This document shows, piece after piece, positions 42,473-51,394 of a DNA stretch of 64,000 nucleotides. The position numbers were made by a program, and so were the translations under genes. A model generated the notes under the pieces. It searched no databases. It saw nothing but the letters and a program-made list of their open reading frames with translations, and had not been told where the DNA came from. The stretch covers positions 186,001-250,000 of the forward strand of contig NZ_SCNG01000004.1 in NCBI RefSeq assembly GCF_005503555.1, given 5' to 3'. How positions within the stretch are numbered: position 1 is the stretch's first letter; every line of letters starts with the position of its first letter. Source of the DNA: Rudaea sp. 3F27F6. Its GTDB lineage: Bacteria > Pseudomonadota > Gammaproteobacteria > Xanthomonadales > Rhodanobacteraceae.

Positions 42473-42553
42473 AGCCGCGCGCGGATCGCCCCGACTCCAT
42501 CGACGCCTTAACCGGCGTTCTGCGAACGAGGTCGGGCGATCCGGCTTTTTTTT
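42473..42553 (+). terminator. Intrinsic terminator with no visible upstream gene
   Basis: GGATCGCCCCGAC (42483-42495) pairs with GTCGGGCGATCC (42531-42542) with a one-base bulge; a further AAAAGCC (about 42473) pairs with GGCTTTT. The loop holds a smaller hairpin (GACGCC/GGCGTT). TTTTTTTT follows at 42546-42553. On the plus strand no gene ends here; it lies 320 bases before the kinase gene. Confidence 0.7.
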
Positions 42554-42653
42554 ATTGTTCGACGCTTGCCGGACTCCTCCTCTTCCAGTCTATCCAAGAG
42601 CCGAGGCACGAACTGTGCAGCGAGTATGAACGGGGCGGTTGCACCCTGCTAAA

Positions 42654-42678
42654 CCGGCGGCCGAATCGCCGGATTTTT
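42654..42678 (+). terminator. Second hairpin with T5 before the kinase gene
   Basis: CCGGCG (42654-42659) and CGCCGG (42667-42672) followed by ATTTTT. Weak; may be part of a leader attenuation structure. Confidence 0.35.
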
Positions 42679-42875
42679 GCGGGCTGCCCGACAGCGACCT
42701 CCCGGTTAGGCCCACACAATCTCATCGGCGGCGTCGGCGCGTTGCCGCAAGCGTTATCGATTTCATTGACGGAGAGCACAAAACTTCGCACAGTTATGCC
42801 AAAGCGCTCGTGCGGATCGGTTTGCATCGAACGGCGCCCGTGAGTTCGCCATTCCGAAACCAAAGGGTATCCCGC

Positions 42876-45497
42876 ATGGGCAGCCGTCAACCGAACGCCA
42901 TCGCCGATCCCGTCGGCGGCTGGGCGTCGATTCGTCGATTCCTGTTCGATCACAGCGTGGTGCTGCTTGCGGTGCTGCTCGCCGCGATGCTGGCCGTCGC
43001 ATTCTGGTACCTGCGCACCCAGCAGGAGGTCATGGTCTCCAGCCTTACCGAGGAAGGCACGCGGCTGCAGGCGGAAACCTTGGAAACGGTGCGCTCCCTC
43101 TACACCGCCGAGGTCGTCGAAAAAATCCGGGATCACGGCGTCGTCGTCACCCACGATCACCTCGACAAGGAAAACGCAATCCCGCTGCCGGCCACGCTGA
43201 CGATCGAACTCGGCGAGCGCCTGAGCAAACGCAATTCGGGACTGCACGTTCGGCTGTATAGCGATTATCCGTTCCCCTGGCGCAAGGACGGAGGCGCGCG
43301 CGACGCGTTCGAACGCGAGGCGCTCACCGAACTGACGCGCTCACCCGACAAGCCGTTCTTCCGCTTCGAAGAACAGCAAGGCCAACGCGTGCTGCGTTAC
43401 GCGGTCGCCGACGTCATGCAGCCGGCCTGCATCGGCTGCCACAACACGCATCCGTCGAGCCCGAAGACCGACTGGAAAGTCGGCGACGTCCGCGGCGTGC
43501 TCGAAATCACGCGTTCGATCACGCCCTCGGCTTTTGTCGCGCAGGCGGAACAGACGCGCGCGCTCGCCGCGATCGGCGGCATGGGCTTGCTGAGCCTGAT
43601 CGGCCTCGGCCTGGTACTCGGCAAGCAGCGTCGGGACGCCGACATGATGCGCCAGGTGGCCGCCAACCTGTCGGCGATGGACGACGCTTCGCCGGTCGGC
43701 ACCTTCGTCACCGACGCGCAGGGTTACTGCACGCACCTCAACCAGGAATCCTTGCGCATCACCGGCTATACGTCCGAGACGCAGACGAGAACGCTGTGGA
43801 GCGCGGGCGTCCATGCCGACGACCGCGAGCGCGTCGAAAGCGAGTGGCGCGACGCCGTGCAGCGCCGCGAGAACTTCGCCGCGGAATGCCGTTTCCAGCG
43901 CGGCGACGGCGCGATCACCTGGGTGAGCTGCAAGGCCGCACCGATGGTCAGCGGCGGCCGTCTGATCGGCTATGCGGGCACGCTCGAAGACATCGCGAAC
44001 CGCAAACAAGTGGAGCAGATGAAGAACGAATTCGTCTCCACCGTCAGCCACGAATTGCGCACGCCGCTGACTTCGATCATGGGCGCGCTCGGGTTGCTCG
44101 CCGGCGGCGTCGGCGGCTCGCTGTCCACCGAATCGAAAACGCTCGTGGACATCGCGCACAAGAACAGCGAGCGCCTGGTTCGTCTCATCAACGACATCCT
44201 CGACATCGAAAAGATCGAATCCGGGCGCATGCATTTCGATCTGCGTCCGGTCGAATTGTCGCCGCTGGTCGAGCAGGCGATCGCCGCGAATCAGGTGTAT
44301 GCGAAGCAGCTCGGCGTGACGTTCGCCTTCGACACGCAGTATCCGCATGCACGCGCCAACATCGATTCGGACCGGCTCATGCAGGTGCTGACCAATCTGA
44401 TGGGCAATGCGGCCAAGTTTTCGTCGCAGGGAAGCTCCGTGGAGATTCGGCTCTCCAAAGAACAGAACATGGTGCGCTTCGAGATCACCGACCACGGGTC
44501 GGGCATTCCCGAATCGTTCCGCGACAAGATCTTTTCCAAGTTCTCGCAGGCGGATTCCTCGGACGCGCGCCAGAAAGGCGGCACCGGGCTCGGCCTGTCG
44601 ATTTCCAAGGCGATCATCGAGGCGATGGGCGGCTCGATCGGCTTCAGCTCGCAGCAAGGTAAGGGCACCACGTTCTACTTCCGCCTGCCCGAGTGGACCG
44701 AAAGCGAGGCGGCAGAGCAACCCGCGGTGCCGATCTCCGACCAACGTCCGCGCATCCTCGTCGTCGAGGACGATCGCGACATCGCGACTCTGTTGACGAT
44801 GATGTTGGAGCGCGCCGGCTACGCAGTCGTGTCGGCCTACAACGCCGCTTCGGCGCGGAAGCATCTCGCCGAGGGCGGCTTCGCCGCGATGACCCTCGAC
44901 CTCAAGCTGCCCGATCTGGACGGCCGCGCCTTCCTCCAGGAAATCCGCGCGAATCCGATGACGCGCGATCTCGCCGTCGTCGTGGTCTCCGGTCAGCTCG
45001 GCCAGTCCCGCCAGGCCGACGGCAGCGAAACGAACTTGGTCCTCGACTGGATTGCCAAACCGATCGACGAGAACCGCCTGCTCGACGCGATGAAGCGCGG
45101 CATTCATACCGAAGCCAACGGCCGGGCACGCGTACTGCACGTCGAGGACGACGCCGATCTGCGCCACGTCGTCAGCTCGCTCTGCCGCGACGTTGCCGAC
45201 TTCGATTTCGCTTCGACGTTCGAGGAAGCCGCCGGCCTGCTCTCGGCGCAGAGGTACGGTCTGGTCATTCTCGATCTGGAGTTGCCCGATCGTTCCGGCT
45301 GGGACTTGCTGCCGTTCGTCGACCGGCAAACGCCGCGGCCGGCCGTGCTCGTTTTCTCGGGGACTGAACTATCCGGCGAGGATTTGAGTCGAGTAACCGC
45401 GGCGCTGGTGAAGTCGCATGTATCCAATCTCGAATTGTTTGAAGCCGTGCGCGCGCTGACCGGACGCGTCAAACCGGATGGACCGGAAACCACTTAA
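42876..45497 (+). CDS. Hybrid histidine kinase with periplasmic CxxCH haem domain
   Basis: 873 aa from ATG 42876. Domains in order: membrane segment (about 22-46), periplasmic DUF3365/Tll0287-like domain with c-type haem motif C185-I-G-C188-H189, second membrane segment (about 233-252), PAS (about 265-380; RITGYTSETQTRTLWSAGVH), HisKA with H392 in STVSHELRTPLTS, HATPase (NLMGNAAKFSSQG; GTGLGLSISKAIIEAMGG), receiver 1 with D675 and receiver 2 with D800. It probably senses redox state or a haem-bound gas. The upstream frame lacks homology, so the short start is chosen. The stop is followed by an AAGGAGG for the next gene, so co-transcription is likely. Confidence 0.92.
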   Translation: MGSRQPNAIADPVGGWASIRRFLFDHSVVLLAVLLAAMLAVAFWYLRTQQEVMVSSLTEEGTRLQAETLETVRSLYTAEVVEKIRDHGVVVTHDHLDKENAIPLPATLTIELGERLSKRNSGLHVRLYSDYPFPWRKDGGARDAFEREALTELTRSPDKPFFRFEEQQGQRVLRYAVADVMQPACIGCHNTHPSSPKTDWKVGDVRGVLEITRSITPSAFVAQAEQTRALAAIGGMGLLSLIGLGLVLGKQRRDADMMRQVAANLSAMDDASPVGTFVTDAQGYCTHLNQESLRITGYTSETQTRTLWSAGVHADDRERVESEWRDAVQRRENFAAECRFQRGDGAITWVSCKAAPMVSGGRLIGYAGTLEDIANRKQVEQMKNEFVSTVSHELRTPLTSIMGALGLLAGGVGGSLSTESKTLVDIAHKNSERLVRLINDILDIEKIESGRMHFDLRPVELSPLVEQAIAANQVYAKQLGVTFAFDTQYPHARANIDSDRLMQVLTNLMGNAAKFSSQGSSVEIRLSKEQNMVRFEITDHGSGIPESFRDKIFSKFSQADSSDARQKGGTGLGLSISKAIIEAMGGSIGFSSQQGKGTTFYFRLPEWTESEAAEQPAVPISDQRPRILVVEDDRDIATLLTMMLERAGYAVVSAYNAASARKHLAEGGFAAMTLDLKLPDLDGRAFLQEIRANPMTRDLAVVVVSGQLGQSRQADGSETNLVLDWIAKPIDENRLLDAMKRGIHTEANGRARVLHVEDDADLRHVVSSLCRDVADFDFASTFEEAAGLLSAQRYGLVILDLELPDRSGWDLLPFVDRQTPRPAVLVFSGTELSGEDLSRVTAALVKSHVSNLELFEAVRALTGRVKPDGPETT

Positions 45498-45507
45498 GGA
45501 GGAAATC

Positions 45508-45903
45508 ATGACCAAGAAGTCTCTTCAACGCATACTCTGCGTGGAAGACGAGGTCGACATTCAATCGATCGTGCGCATCGCCCTGGAAACCATCGGAGGC
45601 TTTGACGTCATGATCTTCGGCTCGGGCCACGACGCGCTGCGCGCCGGCCCCGCCTTTCGCCCCGACCTGATTCTGCTCGATGTGATGATGCCCGGCATCG
45701 ACGGTCCCGCGACGCTCGCAGCGATGCGCGCGACCGCGGACTTCAAGGACACGCCGGTCGTCTTCATGACGGCCAAGGTTCAGGCGCACGAGATCGACCT
45801 CTATCGAAAAATGGGCGTGATGGAAGTCATCGCCAAGCCGTTCGATCCGATGACGCTGTCGGAAACGCTGCGCAAATTCTGGGCCGCACACGAAGAAGCC
45901 TAG
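45508..45903 (+). CDS. Single-domain response regulator (CheY-like)
   Basis: 131 aa, one receiver domain and nothing else. The ATG at 45508 has a perfect AAGGAGG eight bases upstream. Phosphoacceptor D58 in LILLDVMMPG, acidic pair in CVEDEVD, T in VFMTAK and K in IAKPFDP. It lacks an output domain and is likely a phosphate shuttle between the hybrid kinase and the following HPt/GGDEF protein. 10 bases after the kinase, 1 base before the next gene. Confidence 0.93.
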   Translation: MTKKSLQRILCVEDEVDIQSIVRIALETIGGFDVMIFGSGHDALRAGPAFRPDLILLDVMMPGIDGPATLAAMRATADFKDTPVVFMTAKVQAHEIDLYRKMGVMEVIAKPFDPMTLSETLRKFWAAHEEA

Positions 45904-45904
45904 A

Positions 45905-47524
45905 GTGAGCAAATCGATCAACATCGAAGAACGTCTGCGTCTGGTGCGTTCCCAGTATGCGGTGCAGCTTCCGCATAAGTTGGCGAGCCTGCGCAGCGCG
46001 TTCGAGAAGTGCGACGACAGCGAAGTTCTACGCTCGCTGCGATTCCAGGCGCACGGGCTCGCCGGCTCGGGCGCCACGTTCGGATTTCCGCGCGTATCCG
46101 AACTCGCGCGGCAGCTCGAAGCGCTGTTCTCCGAAGCGCTCGAACAGGATCGGCTCCTGCTCGAACAGGAGCAGAAGGCGGCCACATCCTTGCTTGCGGC
46201 GCTCGATCGGGCGGCGCAGAACTCCACTGCGGCCGTACCGATTCTCGCGCCGCTGCCGTCTTCCTCGCGCAGAGTCGTGTACCTGGTGGACGACGACACG
46301 GCCTCGGCGGAAGACCTCGCCAGGCAGCTCGGCTATTTCGGCTATCAGGTGAAAACCTTCGCGACGACGCGGGCTTTTTCGGAGACCGTCGCCGACCCCG
46401 CACTCGTCGCCGTGCTGATGGACGTCATGTTCTCGGAAGGCGATCTGGCCGGCACCGACGTTATCGCCGAAATGGTTGCCGCCAAGCGCTTGCGCGTCCC
46501 CGTCGTCTTCATATCGGCGCGCGGCGATCTGACCGCACGGCTCGCCGCCGCGCGCGCCGGCTGCGCCGCCTATCTCGAAAAGCCGGTCGACGTGCGCACC
46601 ATGGTTGGCACGCTCGACCATCTGCTGCCTGCCACGTCGGAGCCCGAGCGCGTGCTCATCGTCGACGACACCGAAGAACTGGCCCAGCACTACGCTTACA
46701 CGCTGCAGTCGGTCGGCTTGATGACGGACGTCGTGACCCATCCGACCGACGTCCTGTCGCACCTCGCCAACTTCCGTCCCGACCTCGTGCTGATGGACAT
46801 GTACATGCCCGGCTGCACGGGTGCAGAACTCGCGAGTGTGATCCGCCAGTTCGAGGGATATCTCTCGGTGCCGATCGTGTTCCTTTCGACCGAGCGCGAC
46901 ACCAGCCGGCAGCTCAACGCGATCAAACTCGGCGGCGACGATTTCCTGACCAAGCCGATATCGCCCGAGCATCTGATCGCCTCCGTGCAATCGCGCCTCT
47001 CGCGCTACCGCGCGATGCGCATGTACATGACCAAGGACGGTCTGACCGGGGTGCTCAACCACACCGCCGTACGCGAGCGCCTCGAAGTCGAGATCGCGCG
47101 CGCGATCCGCGCGCTTCAGCCGCTTTGCTTCGCCATCATCGACCTCGACCGGTTCAAGTCGGTCAACGATACCTACGGCCACCAGACCGGCGACCGCGTC
47201 CTGCGCACGCTGACCAATCTGCTTCGGCAACGACTGCGCAAGACCGATGTGATCGGCCGGCTCGGCGGTGACGAATTCGGCGTGATCCTGCCGAACACGC
47301 AGGCGGACGAGGCGATCCGCATCTTGAACGAAGTCAGCGACGCGTTCTCCAACGTGCGCCAATATGCGGGAACGAGATATTTTTCCACGTGCTTCAGTTG
47401 CGGAATTGCGCAGTACGAGATCGGCACGACGGTCGAAGATCTGATCGAGGTGGCCGATCGCGCGCTCTATCGCGCCAAGACGGCGGGACGCGCGCGCGTG
47501 ATGCCGAGCTCGGGGCACAACTGA
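45905..47524 (+). CDS. HPt-REC-REC-GGDEF diguanylate cyclase response protein
   Basis: 539 aa with GTG start at 45905. HPt domain first (residues 1-95; RFQAHGLAGSGATFGFPRVS, phosphoryl His about 50), receiver 1 (about 120-235; VDDDTASAEDLARQLGYFGY, DVMFSEGD, EKPVD), receiver 2 (about 245-360; VLMDMYMPGCTG, TKPIS), then GGDEF (about 375-535; DLDRFKSVNDTYGHQTGDRV, RLGGDEFGVIL). The signature is intact, so c-di-GMP synthesis is expected. The acidic N-terminal HPt makes this an unusual relay endpoint. Ends the kinase operon. Confidence 0.93.
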   Translation: MSKSINIEERLRLVRSQYAVQLPHKLASLRSAFEKCDDSEVLRSLRFQAHGLAGSGATFGFPRVSELARQLEALFSEALEQDRLLLEQEQKAATSLLAALDRAAQNSTAAVPILAPLPSSSRRVVYLVDDDTASAEDLARQLGYFGYQVKTFATTRAFSETVADPALVAVLMDVMFSEGDLAGTDVIAEMVAAKRLRVPVVFISARGDLTARLAAARAGCAAYLEKPVDVRTMVGTLDHLLPATSEPERVLIVDDTEELAQHYAYTLQSVGLMTDVVTHPTDVLSHLANFRPDLVLMDMYMPGCTGAELASVIRQFEGYLSVPIVFLSTERDTSRQLNAIKLGGDDFLTKPISPEHLIASVQSRLSRYRAMRMYMTKDGLTGVLNHTAVRERLEVEIARAIRALQPLCFAIIDLDRFKSVNDTYGHQTGDRVLRTLTNLLRQRLRKTDVIGRLGGDEFGVILPNTQADEAIRILNEVSDAFSNVRQYAGTRYFSTCFSCGIAQYEIGTTVEDLIEVADRALYRAKTAGRARVMPSSGHN

Positions 47525-47551
47525 AACATCCGCCTTGGCGCTCAAACGAAA

Positions 47552-47594
47552 ATGCCCGGCCCGGCGAGAGAAGATTTCTCGCCGGGCCGGGCAT
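47552..47594 (+). terminator. 18-bp perfect hairpin between convergent genes
   Basis: Left arm 47552-47569 and right arm 47577-47594 (ATGCCCGGCCCGG ... CCGGGCCGGGCAT) with loop GAAGATT. It lies 27 bases after the diguanylate cyclase stop and 60 bases after the NrdJa stop, and can stop both transcripts. No T tract. Confidence 0.7.
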
Positions 47595-47654
47595 CAAGAC
47601 CGATACGAATTTCTGCGATGGATCGGAAGCGCGAGCTAATCCGATCCGAGCGCA

Positions 47655-49802
47655 TCAGAACTTGCCGTAGTAACCCTCTTTCAGCGCATCGAACAGATTG
47701 GCGGCGGTGTGGGTCTCGCCGTCGTATTCGATCTCTTCGTTGCCCTTCGCTTCGACCACCGTGCCGTCGTCGAGCTCGAAACGGTACAACGTGTTTTCGA
47801 GGTCCGACTCTTTCACGAGCACGCCCTGGAACGCGGCCGGGTTGAAGCGGAAGGTCGTGCAGCCCTTCAAACCCTGCTTGTGCGCGTAGCGGTAGATGTC
47901 CTTGAAATCCTCGTAGGGATAATCGGTCGGCACGTTCGCCGTCTTCGAGATCGAGGAATCGACCCAACGCTGCGCGGCGGCCTGGATGTCGACATGCTCG
48001 GTCGGCGTCACTTGGTCCGCGGCGATGAAGTAGTCCGGCAGCTTGGCCTCCGCGTCGTCGGTGAACGGCATCGCCTTCGCGTTGATCAGCTCGCGGTAGG
48101 CGAGCAGCTCATAGCTGTAGACCTCGACCTTCTCCTTGCTCTTCTTGCCTTCGCGGATCACGTTGCGGCTGTAGTGATGGGCGAAGCTCGGCTCGATGCC
48201 GTTGCTCGCATTGTTTGCCAGCGACAACGAGATCGTGCCGGTCGGCGCGATCGAAGAATGGTGGGTGAAACGCGCACCGGTTTCAGCCAGTTCATTGACC
48301 AGTTCGGGCGCCACTTCGGCGACGCGCTGCATGTAGTGGCTGTACTTCGCATGCAGCACGCGGCCCGGGATTTTGTCGCCGGCCTTGTAGCCGTCGCGCA
48401 CCATTTCCGGACGCTGGCGCAGCATCTTCGCCGTGACCTCGAACTCCCGCGTCATGATCGGCGCCGGGCCTTTTTCCTTGGCCAATGAAGCCGCGACTTC
48501 CCAACCGGCAATCGCCATGTCACGCGCGATCTGTTCGGTGAACTCACACGACTCCTTCGAGCCGTACTTCATCTTGAGCATCGTGATCGTCGAACCGAGG
48601 CCGAGGAAGCCCATGCCGTGACGGCGCTTCGACAGAATCTCTTCGCGCTGCTGAGCAAGCGGCAGGCCGTTGATCTCGACGACGTTGTCGAGCATGCGCG
48701 TGAACACGCGCACGACTTCCTTGTACTCGTCCCAGTCGAAACGCGCCTTCGGCCCGAACGGATCGCGCACGAAACTGGTGAGGTTGACCGAACCGAGCAG
48801 GCACGAGCCGTACGGCGGCAACGGCTGCTCGCCGCACGGATTGGTCGCGCGGATGTTCTCGCACCACCAGTTGTTGTTCATCTCGTTGACGCGGTCGATC
48901 AGGATGAAGCCCGGCTCGGCGTAGTCGTACGTCGAGGTCATGATCATGTCCCACAGATGCTTCGCGCGGATATGACCGTAAATCTTGCATGCGACCTGAC
49001 CGTCCTCGCGCGTGATGTAGTTGCGCGTCGTCGGCCAGTCGCGCCAAACCACCTTGGCCGGATCGTTCAGATCGATCTCGTCCTTTTCCTTGATGTTGAC
49101 CGGAAACACGAGCGGCCAATCGGCGTCGCTCTCGACCGCCTGCATGAAGCCATCGGTGATCAGCAGCGAGAGGTTGAACTGGCGCAGGCGGCCGTCCTCG
49201 CGCTTGGCGCGGACGAAATCCTTGACGTCGGGATGGCCGATCTCGAACGTGCCCATCTGCGCACCGCGACGACCGCCGGCCGAAGACACGGTGAAGCACA
49301 TCTTGTCGTAGATATCCATGAAGGACATCGGACCCGAGGTGTACGCGCCCGCGCCCGACACGTACGCGCCACGCGGGCGCAGAGTCGAGAATTCATAGCC
49401 GATACCGCAGCCGGCCTTGAGGGTCAGGCCCGCTTCGTGGACTTTTTCGAGGATGCCATCCATCGAATCCTCGATCGTGCCCGAGACGGTGCAGTTGATC
49501 GTGGACGTCGCCGGCTTGTGCTCGAGCGCGCCCGCGTTGGAGGTAACGCGCCCGGCCGGAATCGCACCGCGGCGCAGCGCCCAGAGGAAGCGCTCGTACC
49601 AGTATTTCTGTTTTTCGGGATTCGCTTCCGGCTCGGCCAGCGCACGCGCGACACGTTGATAGGTGCCGTCGATGCTCGCGTCCACCGCTTCGCCCTTCTT
49701 GGACTTCAGGCGGTATTTCTTGTCCCAGATATCGTAGGAAGCCGGTTGCAGCGGGATCGTCGCTTCGCCGCGATCCAAGGCTTCAACACGTACGGTGCTC
49801 AT
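47655..49802 (-). CDS. nrdJa: B12-dependent ribonucleoside-diphosphate reductase, catalytic component (NrdJa)
   Basis: 715-aa adenosylcobalamin-dependent class II ribonucleotide reductase subunit; makes dNTP precursors with or without oxygen. Active-site motifs: STINCTVSGTIEDSMDGILE (first redox Cys), NPCGEQPLPPYGSC (Asn-x-Cys-x-Glu, thiyl cysteine), GMGFLGLGSTITMLKMKYGS and SIAPTGTISLSLANNASNGI. The C-terminal TSCPD domain and cysteine tail of single-chain NrdJ are absent here; they occur as NrdJb at 26649-27494, so this is a split enzyme. No cobalamin riboswitch was recognised in its leader. Confidence 0.93.
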   Translation of the reverse strand: MSTVRVEALDRGEATIPLQPASYDIWDKKYRLKSKKGEAVDASIDGTYQRVARALAEPEANPEKQKYWYERFLWALRRGAIPAGRVTSNAGALEHKPATSTINCTVSGTIEDSMDGILEKVHEAGLTLKAGCGIGYEFSTLRPRGAYVSGAGAYTSGPMSFMDIYDKMCFTVSSAGGRRGAQMGTFEIGHPDVKDFVRAKREDGRLRQFNLSLLITDGFMQAVESDADWPLVFPVNIKEKDEIDLNDPAKVVWRDWPTTRNYITREDGQVACKIYGHIRAKHLWDMIMTSTYDYAEPGFILIDRVNEMNNNWWCENIRATNPCGEQPLPPYGSCLLGSVNLTSFVRDPFGPKARFDWDEYKEVVRVFTRMLDNVVEINGLPLAQQREEILSKRRHGMGFLGLGSTITMLKMKYGSKESCEFTEQIARDMAIAGWEVAASLAKEKGPAPIMTREFEVTAKMLRQRPEMVRDGYKAGDKIPGRVLHAKYSHYMQRVAEVAPELVNELAETGARFTHHSSIAPTGTISLSLANNASNGIEPSFAHHYSRNVIREGKKSKEKVEVYSYELLAYRELINAKAMPFTDDAEAKLPDYFIAADQVTPTEHVDIQAAAQRWVDSSISKTANVPTDYPYEDFKDIYRYAHKQGLKGCTTFRFNPAAFQGVLVKESDLENTLYRFELDDGTVVEAKGNEEIEYDGETHTAANLFDALKEGYYGKF

Positions 49803-50740
49803 CGTTCGTTCTCTCCCAGCTTTTTATGGTTGCGGCATCCTGCGTGGCGGCGATTGTTCTACAACTTATACGGACCGCACCGCCACGCTTTCATTGCCAA
49901 ACTTCTGAGGAAAACTCCCCCTACGGCGCCTTTCCGGTCGTCCCGGCCAGGCACTCAGTTTCACTCGTTTGAATTGTCGCGTCTGTTGCCCCGTCCAGCG
50001 CCCGATGCGCTGTCTTACACTTTCGTTTCCGCCATCTCGAACCCAAGCTCTTGGGGATACTTTGCTCAAAAGTACACAAGATGTTGTGGGCCGCGAGATG
50101 AATGCAACCGTACGCCTTCACATTTTGCTTGTCAAAGGATTTTTTTAATCCCGATTAATCAATAATTTATAGCGCTCAATTGTGACAAAACACGAGCTTG
50201 ATTCCGGACCGCGCGGAAACTGCGAAGGAGTTGATGTCCGCGCCCATCTCCGCGCCGCGAAAATGGCCGCTGTCAAGTTTTTTTCTGCAATGCCGACGCG
50301 CGAAAAAACTCAAACTACACAAAGAATTAAACGCGATTGCAGCGCGAGCGCCGTTGGCGCTCACTGAGTCGGAAGGTCAATGAGGCGATACGAAGTTGGA
50401 CTAGAGAGCCGTCCGACGGACGCCGATCCGTTTGCAACTTGGAGCTAGACCGTTTCAGAACGACATCCACTTGACCAGGAATCGTCGCCCCACAGGTCAT
50501 ATCGGGTTGAGTGGTAGGTCGTCGGTTGTTGGCTCCTGCAAGACCTACACCAGCTCTCCGCATCCGCTTTCGTCACACGCCGGGCAGCTCGTCGGCCACG
50601 AGATGCCCGGCTTGAACCTGGCGGCCTGGGCTTGGGAGGCGTGGCGCGTCCGGCGAGGCGACCGATATTTACCCGGATAATATTGATTACTCATTTTGAC
50701 CCGGGTAAAATTTGCATGGACTCATCACTCCTACCCCGTC
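49803..50740. other. Long gene-poor, partly AT-rich stretch before a DUF2239 operon
   Basis: 938 bases. 50100-50340 is clearly richer in A+T than its surroundings (AATCAATAATTTATAGC). Several short overlapping ORFs of ~60 codons occur at 50182-50383; one, from ATG 50234, has GAAGGAG only 3-4 bases before it and encodes 49 aa rich in basic residues. None has family similarity, so no gene is called. The promoter of the downstream operon lies at 50668-50711. Confidence 0.45.
50668..50711 (+). promoter_or_regulatory. Promoter and inverted-repeat operator before the DUF2239 operon
   Basis: TTGATT (50683-50688) and TAAAAT (50706-50711) are spaced by 17 bases, a normal sigma-70 layout. TTTACCCGG (50668-50676) and its exact complement CCGGGTAAA (50701-50709) flank the -35 and overlap the -10, as for a TetR-like repressor. 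No regulator gene is in the window. Confidence 0.65.
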
Positions 50741-51373
50741 ATGCAGGTTGCAAGCTCCAGCTCGTACACGACTTTCGATGGCCCTCGGCGCATTGCAACG
50801 GGGTCTCTGCAGGCGAATGCTTTGGCCGCCAAGAAAGCGCTTGAAGGCACGTCGGCCGGCCCTGTTCTGATCTTCGATGACGCGACCGGCCGCTGTGTCG
50901 ATGTGGATACGCGGGGAACGCACGACGAAGTCGCCGCACGCTTCGCTGCCGAAGCGCGCGCCGCGGCAGAGCCTGCTGGCGGAAATGAGGCTCTTGAAGC
51001 GGCCAGTCCGAAGGGCCGGGGTCGCCCCAAGTTGGGAGTGGTTCCGCGCGAAGTGACCCTGCTTCCCCGACATTGGGAATGGCTCGCCACGCAGCCCGGG
51101 GGCGCCTCGGTGGCCCTCAGGAAACTGGTCGAGGAAGCCCGCCGCATCGGCGCCGACAAAGACAGGCGCCGCCTGGCGCATGAGCGGGCCTATCACTTCA
51201 TGCAGGCGATCGGCGGCGATCTGCCCGGCTTCGAGGAAGCCACTCGGGCGCTATTCGCCAACGACGCAAACCGGGTCGACGAGCTTCTTGCCGTTTGGCC
51301 TCGCGATGTGCGCGATCAGGTCATGCGGCTTGCATTCGATGACGAGAGTCCGAGCCTTTCTTCCGACATCTGA
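50741..51373 (+). CDS. DUF2239 family protein
   Basis: 210 aa from ATG 50741. DUF2239 landmarks: TTFDGPRRIATGSLQANALA, VLIFDDATGRCVDVDTRG, then RGRPKLGVVPREVTLLPRHW, followed by QPGGASVALRKLVEEARR. The central Arg-Gly-Arg-Pro-Lys motif resembles an AT-hook, so DNA association is possible. Function unknown. First gene of an operon with a DUF1330-like protein and an alpha/beta hydrolase, behind a strong operator-promoter. Confidence 0.88.
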   Translation: MQVASSSSYTTFDGPRRIATGSLQANALAAKKALEGTSAGPVLIFDDATGRCVDVDTRGTHDEVAARFAAEARAAAEPAGGNEALEAASPKGRGRPKLGVVPREVTLLPRHWEWLATQPGGASVALRKLVEEARRIGADKDRRRLAHERAYHFMQAIGGDLPGFEEATRALFANDANRVDELLAVWPRDVRDQVMRLAFDDESPSLSSDI

Positions 51374-51394
51374 TCGAACAGGAAAATTTTGAAG

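Larger units (their letters stand above)
42435..42875. other. Divergent regulatory region with an intrinsic terminator and further hairpin
   Basis: The 441 bases between the divergent DUF885 and kinase genes hold no ORF that was accepted. They contain a strong terminator with T8 (42473-42553) and a second hairpin with T5 (42654-42678), both oriented toward the kinase gene. Confidence 0.55.

Noticed and set aside
43341-45329. Open frame antisense to the hybrid kinase
   Set aside because: Arg/Asp-rich shadow without known motifs.
49803-50100. Cobalamin riboswitch before nrdJa
   Set aside because: The leader was read for a B12-box-like sequence and conserved arms; none was recognised, though a search tool could still find one.
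50182-50383. Short overlapping ORFs of about 60 codons
   Set aside because: They occur in all three frames of an AT-rich patch, have poor ribosome-site spacing and no similarity, so none is called.
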